From Halomonas sp. DQ26W (GTDB taxonomy: Bacteria > Pseudomonadota > Gammaproteobacteria > Pseudomonadales > Halomonadaceae), in NCBI RefSeq assembly GCF_003339685.1, contig NZ_QPKI01000011.1, positions 2,019-66,018 on the forward strand: a DNA stretch of 64,000 bases. The letters run 5' to 3'. Numbering within the stretch: the first letter of the stretch is position 1; each line of letters starts with the position of its first letter. This document shows, one piece after another, positions 35,755 through 44,322 of the stretch. Position numbers and translations under genes: made by a program. The notes beneath the pieces were generated by a model. That model saw nothing but the letters and a program-made list of their open reading frames with translations. It searched no databases and was not told the DNA's origin.

Positions 35755-36516
35755 TCAGTGACGTTGGTGATTGGGCAGGGCTCGCTTCTGCAGGGAGGCG
35801 CGTAGCTTGTCGAAATCGCTGCGGGGGACCCGCTCGACCTCGCCGTACTTGCCGACGAACCACTCCTGGGTAGTGACGGGACAGGCGGTGATGAGCTGCT
35901 TGAGCAGGCTGGCCTGGAACGGCGTGACCACCTTCACCGGCGGTGCTGCAGCATGACCGTTGTCGTCATGACCGCGGGTGGTGATGTTGAGCAGCGCGCA
36001 CAGTACGTAGCGCTTGCCGTAGCTGGTGGAGGAGCCGAAGGCCTGTACGGCATTCTTGTTGCCGCTGACGTCCGCCGGCAGCAGCATGCTGGTCTCCTCG
36101 CGGTGGCCCCCCTGGTGCATCAGCACGCCGGTCACCTGGATACCGCGCTCCTGGGTCTGGATACGGAAGCTCACCGCGAAGCCGTGGCGCTGCATGATCG
36201 GGCGCACGGTGTCGACGATATCCTCCAAGGTGGCGTAGGCGCCGTTGTTGCCCTGGCCTCGTTCGGTAATGCTCGGGAGTTCTGTCTGCATCGCCGCCAT
36301 GGCGGCGCTATAGGCCATCAGCGCCTGGCGATCGAGCACGCGCTCCTGCATCTGCAGCAGGCGCTCCATCTTGTCGATATCGACCTCGGGGTTGAGGGCA
36401 GCACGCTCGATCACCTGGATGATCGCGGTGCTCTCCTGCAACGGCTGGGCCGTCGACACTTGGCCGTTATGCCCAGATCCCTTGGATGAATGCGTTGGTT
36501 GGGTAGTGGTCGCCAT
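35755..36516 (-). CDS. ERF-family single-strand annealing recombinase
   Basis: A 253-residue protein preceded by AAGGAGG. MAAMQTELPSITERGQGNNGAYATLEDI and the later VQAFGSSTSYGKRYVLCALLNI are the ERF-family signature. ERF proteins anneal complementary single strands for phage genome circularisation and recombination. With the adjacent YqaJ exonuclease it makes a Red-like pair. The N-terminal 30 residues are Gln/Ser/Thr-rich and probably disordered. Confidence 0.9.
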   Translation of the reverse strand: MATTTQPTHSSKGSGHNGQVSTAQPLQESTAIIQVIERAALNPEVDIDKMERLLQMQERVLDRQALMAYSAAMAAMQTELPSITERGQGNNGAYATLEDIVDTVRPIMQRHGFAVSFRIQTQERGIQVTGVLMHQGGHREETSMLLPADVSGNKNAVQAFGSSTSYGKRYVLCALLNITTRGHDDNGHAAAPPVKVVTPFQASLLKQLITACPVTTQEWFVGKYGEVERVPRSDFDKLRASLQKRALPNHQRH

Positions 36517-36526
36517 GATGACCTCC

Positions 36527-36712
36527 TTACACATAGTGATTGATGATCTCGTGGAGCTGCTCGGCCGGGACCGGCTCCAGCGACACGACCACGCGGTAGA
36601 CCCGGCCCTCGGCCAGCACGTGGGTATGGGTTTCACGTTCATTGGCCCCCAGCAGCTGGCGAGTCAGCTGGGTCAGGGCGCGGCAGATCTCGAATGACAA
36701 TCGCGATGACAT
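36527..36712 (-). CDS. Small hypothetical protein
   Basis: A 61-residue protein starting at an ATG with TGGAGG four bases upstream (MSSRLSFEICRALTQLTRQLL). It ends 11 bases before the ERF start and is co-directional with the recombination genes. No family recognised. The sequence HTHVLAEGRVYRVVVSLEPV suggests a small beta-rich domain. Confidence 0.6.
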   Translation of the reverse strand: MSSRLSFEICRALTQLTRQLLGANERETHTHVLAEGRVYRVVVSLEPVPAEQLHEIINHYV

Positions 36713-36790
36713 GAGTCCTCCAGACACAGAAACGCCCGGCCTTGGTGGGGGCCGGGCGCTATGCCGTGATGGGAATGAAATGAATGAAGA

Positions 36791-37759
36791 TCAGGCGACC
36801 AGCGCCATGGCCGATGCCAGGGCCTTGTCTTTGAGGCTCGCGCCTTGACCGAACCAGGCGGAATCCATGCGGTAGTCGTTGCTGCGTGCGCGCTTCTCGT
36901 GGTCGACGTACTCGGTGATGGCGTTGAGCAGGCCCCAGGCGGTGCCTTGGGCCGTGCAGAGCTGCGAGCCCCGCCCTTCGCCGTGGTAGAGCTTTTGGAC
37001 GCGGTTGAGCGCCCTGACGTTGGGCAGCTTGGAGGGATCGTCTAGCGGTTCCTCAGCGTTGCAGATGACAGACTGGAAATAGCTCTTGATCTCCTCCTGG
37101 CTCACCTTGCGCTCGGCCAGGGTCTTCATGCGGTACATGAAATCGTCCCACTGGGATACCGAGATACCCAGCTGCTGCTTGACCCGCTGCGGGTTGAACT
37201 CGGTGCTGTGCGGTACTTTCACTCCCTGCGCCATGCCGTCCACGGCGATGGTCAGGGTGTTGTTGCATACCACCCGTACCGACGTGGGCGTCGCCACCGT
37301 TGCCAGGGAGCCGTCACAGGACGTGGCCAGCAAGAGGTAGGCGTTGACCTGATCCTGCCCCTTCAAGGCCGTGCCCAGGCCGCTGCGGGCCAGCGCCCAG
37401 AACTTGCGGCCTCCCTTGAGCACCCCGGCGGTCTCCAGCTCATAACCGGCGTACTCGGTCAGGTCGCGGTAGAACTCCAGCACCTCCTCCGGCTGGACGA
37501 CCTTGTAGCGCTGGGAGACCACCGACAGCGGTGCCCGGGTATCCGAGCGATAGAGCACCTTCTGTTCCGGGAAGGAGTGGATGCTGCCCAGGTGCCCGGC
37601 GCCATCGGCGATGAAGCGCACCGGGGATGCCTCGATGTGCCAGTCCATGCCGGCCTGCTGCCGCCAGACCTCCAGCGGTTGATGACGCGACAGCTGCTGC
37701 CCCAGGCCATGCCAAGGGGTGTCGCCGACGTAAGCCATTTGTTCGATCAGATGTGCCAT
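36791..37759 (-). CDS. DUF932 phage/plasmid-type protein (TIGR03299-like)
   Basis: A 322-residue protein with AAGGAG before the ATG. It has the DUF932 pattern: TPWHGLGQQL near residue 15, VVSQRYKVVQPEEVLEFYRDL, and SVRVVCNNTLTIAV in the middle. The family is common in plasmids, phages and integrative elements, often near single-strand annealing and exonuclease genes, as here; its biochemical role is unknown. It is probably in one transcription unit with the genes to its left. Confidence 0.88.
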   Translation of the reverse strand: MAHLIEQMAYVGDTPWHGLGQQLSRHQPLEVWRQQAGMDWHIEASPVRFIADGAGHLGSIHSFPEQKVLYRSDTRAPLSVVSQRYKVVQPEEVLEFYRDLTEYAGYELETAGVLKGGRKFWALARSGLGTALKGQDQVNAYLLLATSCDGSLATVATPTSVRVVCNNTLTIAVDGMAQGVKVPHSTEFNPQRVKQQLGISVSQWDDFMYRMKTLAERKVSQEEIKSYFQSVICNAEEPLDDPSKLPNVRALNRVQKLYHGEGRGSQLCTAQGTAWGLLNAITEYVDHEKRARSNDYRMDSAWFGQGASLKDKALASAMALVA

Positions 37760-37865
37760 GGATATAGCTCCTTGAAATGTTGTGAACACGGCATAGCAGC
37801 CCGCCACCGAAGGGCAGCGGGCCATGCTCGCGAGAGTTGAGGGAAAACAGGGATGAGCGTAGGGA

Positions 37866-38198
37866 TCAGTCCGCCACGGGGCGGAAACTGTGACCGCAAT
37901 CGCCGCACTGATGGTTGTCGAGCACCTTGTCGTCAAGCTGTGCGCCGAGACGTGCGCCGGTGACGCCGCCAGCGGCACAGCCAATTAGGCCGCCCAGCAC
38001 GGCACCGGTAATGCTACCGACACTGATACCAACAGGACCGGCCATTGCCCCCACGATGGCGCCGGTCTTGGCACCGCTGAGGGCTCCAGCCGATCCTGAA
38101 GCCATTCCGGCGGCAGCGCCGGTAACACCGCACACCTTGCGGCCGTGGTGTCGGGACATGACGTGATGTGAGCCACAGCTTGGGCAGCTTGTGGACAT
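37866..38198 (-). CDS. Zinc-ribbon protein with glycine-zipper core
   Basis: A 110-residue protein with AAGGAG before the ATG. Both ends carry cysteine pairs (CPSCGSHH at the start, CGDCGHSF at the end), forming one split zinc ribbon. Between them lie about 70 residues of Gly/Ala-rich hydrophobic sequence (GAIVGAMAGPVGISVGSITGA) that look like two glycine-zipper membrane helices. I do not know the function. First gene of the leftward operon. Confidence 0.75.
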   Translation of the reverse strand: MSTSCPSCGSHHVMSRHHGRKVCGVTGAAAGMASGSAGALSGAKTGAIVGAMAGPVGISVGSITGAVLGGLIGCAAGGVTGARLGAQLDDKVLDNHQCGDCGHSFRPVAD

Positions 38199-38735
38199 GG
38201 CAGTAGCTCCTTGATGAACGCTGAGAACCCAGTCGTCTGGGGCTTCATCGTGGTAGTACAGGGCTGAGATTTTTTTGAATCGAATCAGTGAGCAGGCAGC
38301 CCAGTGGTGCACCTTGTCTACGACACTAACTTTTTCAATGGCTTAACCGGCAAATCCCTGGCATTCATTGGGCAGCGGTTCGTCAATCCCCGGCTATGCC
38401 CTCTCTGAGCGGGATATGGCATTTGGCTTTGTATGTTATTAGATATAATCATGGGTTCTATAAGGGGTAATCAATAGCTCTACAGACAATGGGCTCACGT
38501 AGTAAGAGCCCAATAGGCAGCATCAAAGAGACACCATAGGTTGGGAGGGGAGATCCCCAAAAGGATCAAATCGACCTTCCAGTCTTGGACAGCATCACGC
38601 AGCCAGCGAGACCTCGAAGTGGTCAGGCCTCTTGGAGATGGCCTGCCACGTTTCCCGGCGGTGACGTAAATTTCTACATGCCTCGGCGATGGTACGAGCG
38701 AAACGCTCCAACACCATCAAGAGAGGCAATCCCCC
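38199..38735. other. Divergent intergenic region
   Basis: About 540 bases between the leftward recombination operon and the rightward Gp2-like gene. It includes an AT-rich stretch with GATATAAT near 38440 and a small hairpin GGGCTC...GAGCCC near 38488-38510. From 38595 to 38720 the minus strand has a short frame ending in EVSLAA that may be gene debris. This is a candidate place for the promoters of both units and perhaps a replication origin for the element, but no iterons are seen. Confidence 0.4.
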
Positions 38736-39857
38736 ATGTACGATGATGCTAACGACGATACCCTGAGCGAAGCGGAAATGCTGGCCATCTGCCAAGGCAT
38801 GAGCAGCACCGTGCTGGAGACTTCCGCCTTAGGGCAGGAGATCGCCACGCTTTCCCACCACCTCTGGCGACAGGACTTGATCGAGGTGGATCGGCAGCTG
38901 AAAGGCTTGGCCATCACCGGTACGCTGCTGCAGAGTAAACGGCTGATTCTGCCAGATGGATACGGCAGTGATGTCGTGGTGCTGGCACCGGACGCTCTAC
39001 TGGACACGCTGACCACGCTCTATACGGTGCTTCTGACGATGTTCCAGGAGACTGACATCGGTCAGCACTATCGGCCGAGCCCTCACGCCCAGCGTTTCCT
39101 TTGGGCGTTTGCGAGCTGTGCCTACCTGCGTGAGGCAGGATTCCATCAGCCACCGCCCATGAGCCGACAGGTAGCAGAGCAGACGGTCGTCGACCTCAAT
39201 CAGAGACTGACGGCCTGGTACCAATGCATGAAGCAGCCGGACTTTGCCTACGAGTGCAACCGGAATCGCCGCAATAGCCGCAACAATTACCAGAGTCTCC
39301 GGGATCTAATGGATACCCTATTCGCCTGTCATAGCCGCCTGACGGTACTGCGAGTCGATCTGAGCTATACCGAGATGGATGGACCGTATATCAACTATGA
39401 GACGGCGCGCTACCATCGTGAACAGCTGTGCCGGATGTTTCACTCCCACGCGCTCTTTGATCACTTGATTGGCTATGCTTGGAAGCTTGAATGGCGTCCT
39501 CAGAAAGGATTTCATTACCATTTCCTGTTCTTCTTCGATGGGCATCAGGTACAGGAAGACATTATCCAGGCTCGGCTTATCGGCGAGCTTTGGGTGCGCT
39601 CGATCACAGGAGGACAAGGGCATTATTTCAACTGCAATCGCAATGCTGAGAACGTCTATCACTACAACGCCCTGGGGCGCATCGACTACCACGACTTCAA
39701 AAAGCAGCGCGGCCTGGACTACATCGCTCGCTACCTGACCAAGATCGATGAGTACGCCGCCATGCTGGTCACTGGTCGTACATTCCAGACCAGCCCAACG
39801 CCAACCTTGCCCGACGGACCACGCCCTGGTCGACCTAGGAAGTTCTCAGCCGCCTAG
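38736..39857 (+). CDS. Inovirus Gp2 / YagK-YfjJ family putative replication protein
   Basis: A 373-residue protein preceded by GAGAGG. The core LRVDLSYTEMDG, LEWRPQKGFHYHFLFFFDGH and YIARYLTK matches the YagK/YfjJ (inovirus-type Gp2) family of integrated elements. HYHFLF is an H-x-H motif as in HUH rolling-circle endonucleases, and DYIARYLTK offers candidate catalytic tyrosines. The C-terminus is basic and proline-rich. It may start replication or excised-form maintenance of the element; that is inferred. Confidence 0.8.
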   Translation: MYDDANDDTLSEAEMLAICQGMSSTVLETSALGQEIATLSHHLWRQDLIEVDRQLKGLAITGTLLQSKRLILPDGYGSDVVVLAPDALLDTLTTLYTVLLTMFQETDIGQHYRPSPHAQRFLWAFASCAYLREAGFHQPPPMSRQVAEQTVVDLNQRLTAWYQCMKQPDFAYECNRNRRNSRNNYQSLRDLMDTLFACHSRLTVLRVDLSYTEMDGPYINYETARYHREQLCRMFHSHALFDHLIGYAWKLEWRPQKGFHYHFLFFFDGHQVQEDIIQARLIGELWVRSITGGQGHYFNCNRNAENVYHYNALGRIDYHDFKKQRGLDYIARYLTKIDEYAAMLVTGRTFQTSPTPTLPDGPRPGRPRKFSAA

Positions 39858-40069
39858 GCCGAGCATCAGCGTCGGCACGTCACACATCTGCCCGCTGACC
39901 ATTCATCTTGATGGTTATTCGCTCATGGTATGAGTCGTCACGGCAGTCACGGGAATAAGCCGGTGATTCCGTCTTGCGGCGCCCAATGACGGGCTACTTT
40001 CTCCCCGCTTTTCTACTGGGCCTTCCCTGATCATGGTAGGCCTTTTCGTCAATCCATTGGAGTAAAACG

Positions 40070-40507
40070 ATGTCCATTTTCCCCCCGAAACATCATCCCA
40101 CCGATCCGCCTGAAGAGTCACGTCATCACGACGATAGTAGCAGGCCGCCCCTATTACCCTGGCAGGCAATCAGCAAGGCTGAGTGGGAAGCCCAGCAGCA
40201 GACTATCCATGCGCGCGATCCTGTCATCGAGCCATCGCCTCCAATCTGGCATACCCCACCATCGTATCCGCCCACGGAGGAAAAACGCTTGGCTGAGATG
40301 GAGCGGAATGAGCCCAAACGACGGCTGATAAGTGATGCCAAGGAGCTGGCCAAGATCCGTAAGATCACCCAGGCGCAAATGGCCGAGGAGATGGGGGTGC
40401 CCCATCGCACCCTGGAGGAGTGGCTGCAGTTCCGGCGCATGCCAAAAGCCCCGGGCACGACGTTACTGCAGCGGTGGGTAGATGCCCATCAAGGCAGGAC
40501 TACGTGA
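40070..40507 (+). CDS. Helix-turn-helix regulator with proline-rich N-terminus
   Basis: A 145-residue protein with GGAG before the ATG. The last 55 residues form an XRE-type HTH (KIRKITQAQMAEEMGVPHRTLEEWLQFRRMPKAPG), a sequence type seen in NadS/HigA-like antitoxins and element regulators. The first 80 residues are Pro/His-rich and probably disordered. No toxin gene is adjacent, so I favour a transcription regulator of the Gp2-like gene's region. Confidence 0.75.
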   Translation: MSIFPPKHHPTDPPEESRHHDDSSRPPLLPWQAISKAEWEAQQQTIHARDPVIEPSPPIWHTPPSYPPTEEKRLAEMERNEPKRRLISDAKELAKIRKITQAQMAEEMGVPHRTLEEWLQFRRMPKAPGTTLLQRWVDAHQGRTT

Positions 40508-40611
40508 TATTGAGAAAGCAGAATAGGCAAAAAAACCCTAAAGAGCGCGTCATTTTTCCGTTTTTATCAATTTCCATTTCACAACGTCACGCCTCTGAAC
40601 GGCACTGACGT

Positions 40612-42441
40612 TCATTCCTCAACTGAAGAAGGTTGGGTCTTTTCAGCTCGCCAGTAGCACTGCGGGCCGCGCCTGCCGATCGAAGCAAGGGTGATACCGA
40701 AGTCGCGCAACAGAGGTTTCGCTAGCTTGAATTTTGCAGATAACCCTCTAGAAGTGGTTGGCCACTGCTCGGGAGGCGTGCTCTCAGGACAATATGGTTT
40801 CAGTCGGGAAAGCCACCTTTTGACAGGCATGTCAATCACACCCGATGGTTCATCAGCCAGCATCTTTAGGATGGCCATGGCTACAGGCGACTCTTCGAGC
40901 TCGAACTGACGTCGGCTTCGCTGATTAGTCTCAAATTGATGCCAAAATTCGGCCTTATCTCGCCTTAAGCTTTCTGCTACTAGCTCTCCTACTCGACAGA
41001 GATCGGCCAGCCCGCCATAATGGTCAAAACGCCTATCATATTCGACCATGGCCCACCGAGCGTTGACATGCCCGAAGATCATCAGCAATCCCGCCACTAG
41101 AGCCGACTCTATTGATTGGAGTTGCTCTGGGATTTCGTAGCGGCTTTCGTTCTCTTCTACTTCAATGCTTAAGGTCGAGTCGGCAAGCTTTGGCACGGTC
41201 ACAACGCTTTCCAGGCTGCTGATCATTACCGGACATTGAACGGTAATATTGGCAACAACCTTCTTTCCCTTCCACTTCCAATCGATTGGCTTGCCGCGCA
41301 TCAGATTGAATAAATGATCTTGTTGTATAGGCGTCAAATCAACAACCTGACTGAAGCTAAGCAAGTAGTGCTGAAGCGCAACATCGTTGAATTGCTTTAC
41401 GTGGTTCGGCAACTCGTTTTGCCAAGATTCTGTAGAGGGGTCTACCACGCACTTAATGAGGGAATGCGCTTTTTCCATTGACGAAGAAGGGGCGCCAAGC
41501 AACTCAAGCATGACCTGCTTTCTATCGGGCATCCAGCTTAGTACCATCCAGGCAACAATCAATAAATCCGCCTCGCTCGGCAATGCGGAAATATCGAATA
41601 AGGAGTCAATCAAAAAGGTGCTATGGTTGCCAATGTTAGACGTCTGAGGCAAGTCTCGACTTTTAAAGGGAAGAATGAATGGCTGACCGACCTGCGTTTG
41701 ATGGTACATTGTACCTGCATCAACCATCAGGCATTGTCCTGCCGTTGCATGGATAAATCTCCGGCGACTTACAGGATCATAACCCGCTCGGCCAAAGAAA
41801 ACCTTTGTTTCGTAGGGTGCCACTGATTCACAAAAATGATCGAACGCTCTTCTAATATCTGTCTTAGGAACTTCAGACCCGTGAATGCTTCGATATTGAG
41901 TCGCTACAGACGAAGAAATGGCATCAAGAACCTCTGGCAACACGCGCCCTTTATAGGTATCAAACAACAAAGAGCTGTTGGCCTCATTGGTGATTCTTCT
42001 ATATCGGTCTACCAGTATCGATGAGACACGATCAACTCGTCGTTGACGATAATCAGGGCGAGGCTTATCCTGGCCAACCAGTTGCGGTGCTTGGGGTTGC
42101 GACTGAATGGGGGCTGGTTTCTGCGTATAGGGATGCGAAAATGGGCTTGGATAGGACATTTCTGTCATGCCCTTGGCGGCCATATGCGCCTTCATTCCCC
42201 ATTCGCCAAGCGGCTGATTTTTTTCATCGTTTGATTGTTGATGTGCTGAGGGAGTCTTGTCCCGATTCGTCTTTGAAACTTCTGGCTGAGGCGGATTTTT
42301 CTCGGAAGAATTATCGAAAGAATCAGCCCTAGCAAGCAGCTCTTCCACACTGCAACCCTCGATCTCAGCAAACATTCTAAGCTGTCGCTTTTTTCGCTCT
42401 TCAAGTTTTTGAAAATCTTTTCCTTTGATACGAATTGCCAT
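40612..42441 (-). CDS. Degenerate D5/SF3-like helicase homologue without ATPase motifs
   Basis: A 609-residue protein whose start overlaps the previous stop (TGATG). The N-terminal 140 residues are charged and low in complexity. From about residue 200 the order of blocks follows the D5-like helicases of integrative elements: SEADLLIVAWMVLSWMPDRKQVMLEL, then GAPSSSMEKAHSLIKCVVDPST where GEQGSAKST...IDPNT is expected, then HYLLSFSQVVDLTP for WVLAFDNLS, then CPVMISSL...LADSTLSIEV for RPVILNGI...LADRAL. The C-terminus (TSRGLSAKFKLAKPLLRDFGI) is a winged-helix. Walker A and B residues are gone, so it is probably a non-hydrolysing relative. My alignment is from memory. Confidence 0.6.
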   Translation of the reverse strand: MAIRIKGKDFQKLEERKKRQLRMFAEIEGCSVEELLARADSFDNSSEKNPPQPEVSKTNRDKTPSAHQQSNDEKNQPLGEWGMKAHMAAKGMTEMSYPSPFSHPYTQKPAPIQSQPQAPQLVGQDKPRPDYRQRRVDRVSSILVDRYRRITNEANSSLLFDTYKGRVLPEVLDAISSSVATQYRSIHGSEVPKTDIRRAFDHFCESVAPYETKVFFGRAGYDPVSRRRFIHATAGQCLMVDAGTMYHQTQVGQPFILPFKSRDLPQTSNIGNHSTFLIDSLFDISALPSEADLLIVAWMVLSWMPDRKQVMLELLGAPSSSMEKAHSLIKCVVDPSTESWQNELPNHVKQFNDVALQHYLLSFSQVVDLTPIQQDHLFNLMRGKPIDWKWKGKKVVANITVQCPVMISSLESVVTVPKLADSTLSIEVEENESRYEIPEQLQSIESALVAGLLMIFGHVNARWAMVEYDRRFDHYGGLADLCRVGELVAESLRRDKAEFWHQFETNQRSRRQFELEESPVAMAILKMLADEPSGVIDMPVKRWLSRLKPYCPESTPPEQWPTTSRGLSAKFKLAKPLLRDFGITLASIGRRGPQCYWRAEKTQPSSVEE

Positions 42442-42794
42442 CACACAACCCCATCTATCATCTTCAGGGTCAGAGGTCGCCCCTCTAACAACGCCTCCCT
42501 TGATCGGAAACCATCGCCTTGGAGCTCATCAAAGGCCTTCCAGTTCGCACAGACGAAGTGATTGTTGAGTGCGGCTTCACGGAAGGCGGGCACTTCTGGC
42601 CGAGACACCCATTGCACGGCCACCATCTGGGGGTCATATGTCGCACTGGCGTCGAGAAAGCGCCTTGGGTCCCGGGAGGTATCCGTCAGGCGGTCGAACG
42701 CCCGCTGTAACGCTTTACAGTGACGAATCATGTCCACTGCTTGCGACGGGCGGACGTGGGTTTGGTAACTGACGGGAGCAGCTGAAATTTTCAT
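42441..42794 (-). CDS. Hypothetical protein coupled to the degenerate helicase gene
   Basis: A 117-residue protein ending in TGATG, which starts the next gene. No family recognised. It is mainly helical (PSQAVDMIRHCKALQRAFDRL) with two tryptophans in VAVQWVSRPEVP and NWKAFDEL. The ribosome site is weak. It faces the repressor gene divergently across the operator at 42925, so it may be under repressor control. Confidence 0.6.
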   Translation of the reverse strand: MKISAAPVSYQTHVRPSQAVDMIRHCKALQRAFDRLTDTSRDPRRFLDASATYDPQMVAVQWVSRPEVPAFREAALNNHFVCANWKAFDELQGDGFRSREALLEGRPLTLKMIDGVV

Positions 42795-42924
42795 GCGCCG
42801 CAGGATGCCCTATTTTCCCGTTTGTTGCACCGTCCTCATCAGGCCGAGGACGGCCTGCTGCCCTTGGCGTCGCTGGCGGGGCTGCAAGTCTGCGCTGTTG
42901 GCATGGACTCGGGGCCAAAAAATC

Positions 42925-42940
42925 AATACATTTGCGTATT
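42925..42940. promoter_or_regulatory. Repressor operator, copy 1
   Basis: AATACATTTGCGTATT, a 5-bp inverted repeat with a 6-base spacer directly upstream of the repressor gene. GTATTGACAG follows, exactly as at the second copy downstream of the gene. Confidence 0.7.
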
Positions 42941-42972
42941 GACAGTGTCACAGTACAGGTAGGCAGCCCGGT

Positions 42973-43707
42973 ATGAATTCAGCAACATCAATCGCTGAGC
43001 GACTTCGCCAGCTCATGGAAGAGCAGGGGGTAGGTGAAAATGAGCTGGCTCGGCGCTCCAAGGTGCCACAGCCGACCATACATCGCATCCTCAAAGGCGT
43101 TAGTAAATCCCCAAGAATCAGTAATCTGGAGAACATTGCAGCCTCGCTAGGAACCACTGCAAGCTTCCTTGCGCATGGCGATGCTAAACAAGCTTCCTCC
43201 ACTCCGGCGGGCTCGGGGGTGTCGGGGGCGTTCCCGATGATTGGAGTAGCGGCAACTGCCCTTGCCGGACGACCACGGTACGATAAAGAACCTACTGCTC
43301 AGCATCTTGGGCCTTACCCCATTCTCACTTGGCCCGAGGCTATGCAGGCAAGTCGACTCGAGGAGCCTGCGTCAGCTGAGAAAAGGCAATTTGAATCAAG
43401 TGACTACTTACAGGTCGGTGTGGCCTTTTGGCTAAGAATGCGTGGTGATGCCATGGCAGCACCTATCGGCTCTTCGCCCAGCCTGCCGGAAGGTACCCTG
43501 GTTCTCATGGACACTGGCTTGGAAGCAGACCCTGGAAAGCTGGTGCTAGCCGCTCCTGCAGGCTCGGCTGAACCCACCCTCCGGATGCTGATTGAAGAAA
43601 GCGGCCAGACTTTCCTGAAGCCTCTGAACCCCTCTTACCCATTGATTAAACTAGAGAAAAGCTGTCTCGTACTGGCCGTGGCTATTGAGGCCAGGATCAA
43701 GCTGTGA
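42973..43707 (+). CDS. CI-like repressor with inactive S24 peptidase domain
   Basis: A 244-residue element repressor. Residues 1-65 form an XRE helix-turn-helix (GENELARRSKVPQPTIHRIL); an S24/LexA-type domain follows (RMRGDAMAAPIGSSPSLPEGTLVLMD, LKPLNPSYPLI). Aligned with lambda CI, the catalytic Ser149 is Ala160 (GDAM in place of GNSM) and catalytic Lys192 is Arg204 (TLRML for TFKKL). The Ala-Gly cleavage pair (ALAGR, 98-99) remains. It should therefore bind and repress but not self-cleave, so SOS would not induce it. Flanked by two matching operators. Confidence 0.88.
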   Translation: MNSATSIAERLRQLMEEQGVGENELARRSKVPQPTIHRILKGVSKSPRISNLENIAASLGTTASFLAHGDAKQASSTPAGSGVSGAFPMIGVAATALAGRPRYDKEPTAQHLGPYPILTWPEAMQASRLEEPASAEKRQFESSDYLQVGVAFWLRMRGDAMAAPIGSSPSLPEGTLVLMDTGLEADPGKLVLAAPAGSAEPTLRMLIEESGQTFLKPLNPSYPLIKLEKSCLVLAVAIEARIKL

Positions 43708-43768
43708 CCTTTCGTATACCCATTGAATGATTTCCTTACGGCATCGCCACTCCCTCCGCCTCCATTCT

Positions 43769-43784
43769 AATACGAAAACGTATT
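43769..43784. promoter_or_regulatory. Repressor operator, copy 2
   Basis: AATACGAAAACGTATT, with the same half-sites as copy 1. It covers the -35 box of the promoter that follows, so binding would block it. Confidence 0.75.
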
Positions 43785-43810
43785 GACAGGTTAATGCGTT
43801 AAGGTATTAT
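43783..43810 (+). promoter_or_regulatory. Repressor-controlled rightward promoter
   Basis: TTGACA (43783-43788), 16-base spacer and TATTAT (43805-43810). The -35 box overlaps operator copy 2. It points at the AlpA-like gene 146 bases on; the leader has a CATTCAC...GTGAATG inverted repeat near 43875-43900. Confidence 0.75.
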
Positions 43811-43956
43811 GGGTACCAGCACCACCCATTACTCAGCTTCATGACAAAACCTTAGGAGCGGAGCGGGGCATGACCATTCACTTCGTTCAGACGTGAATGC
43901 TCAGGATACGGTCGGTGCACAATTGACAGCTAAATCAAGAGAGGGAGAGGCAGGCG

Positions 43957-44250
43957 ATGAGACAGCAAGCTATTGAAAGTAAAAAGTTTTCTCCAGGGTT
44001 CTCCTTGGTCACGACGCACCAGAGGGTAGAGGGAAAGCGTACCATTTTGAGGGTCAGGGACGTGATCTCGAAAACGGGATTATCCAGATCAACCATTTAC
44101 AGCAAAATAGATGCAAAATCAAAATCTTACGATCCTCATTTTCCTAGGCAGGTGAAGCTGGGTAACCGTGCTGTTGGATGGTTTGAGTCAGAGGTGGAAG
44201 AGTGGCTAGCGAATCGAGGCGTTGAGAGAGGAGGCTGTTCTGTTTACTAG
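43957..44250 (+). CDS. AlpA-family regulator/excisionase
   Basis: A 97-residue protein with a MerR-like winged helix: LRVRDVISKTGLSRSTIYSKI, then FPRQVKLGNRAVGWFESEVEEWL, the AlpA signature. AlpA proteins of P4-like elements activate or assist integrase-mediated excision. GGGAGAGG lies upstream. Its promoter overlaps the CI-type operator, so it is the likely output of the repressor switch. The N-terminal 30 residues are longer than usual. Confidence 0.88.
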   Translation: MRQQAIESKKFSPGFSLVTTHQRVEGKRTILRVRDVISKTGLSRSTIYSKIDAKSKSYDPHFPRQVKLGNRAVGWFESEVEEWLANRGVERGGCSVY

Positions 44251-44322
44251 AGGCGTGCTTGATTTTCAGTATGACCATGACTGCCTATCGCGCCGGATCA
44301 CGTTCTATCGAGGAGAATGACG

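Noticed and set aside
38595..38795. 66-residue minus-strand frame upstream of the Gp2-like gene
   Set aside because: It overlaps the Gp2-like start, has no ribosome site and no recognised family; at most gene debris.
43870..43900. Short leader peptide (8 codons) before the AlpA-like gene
   Set aside because: An ATG with an acceptable upstream AGGAG exists, but nothing about the codons suggests attenuation; the inverted repeat there is noted with the promoter.
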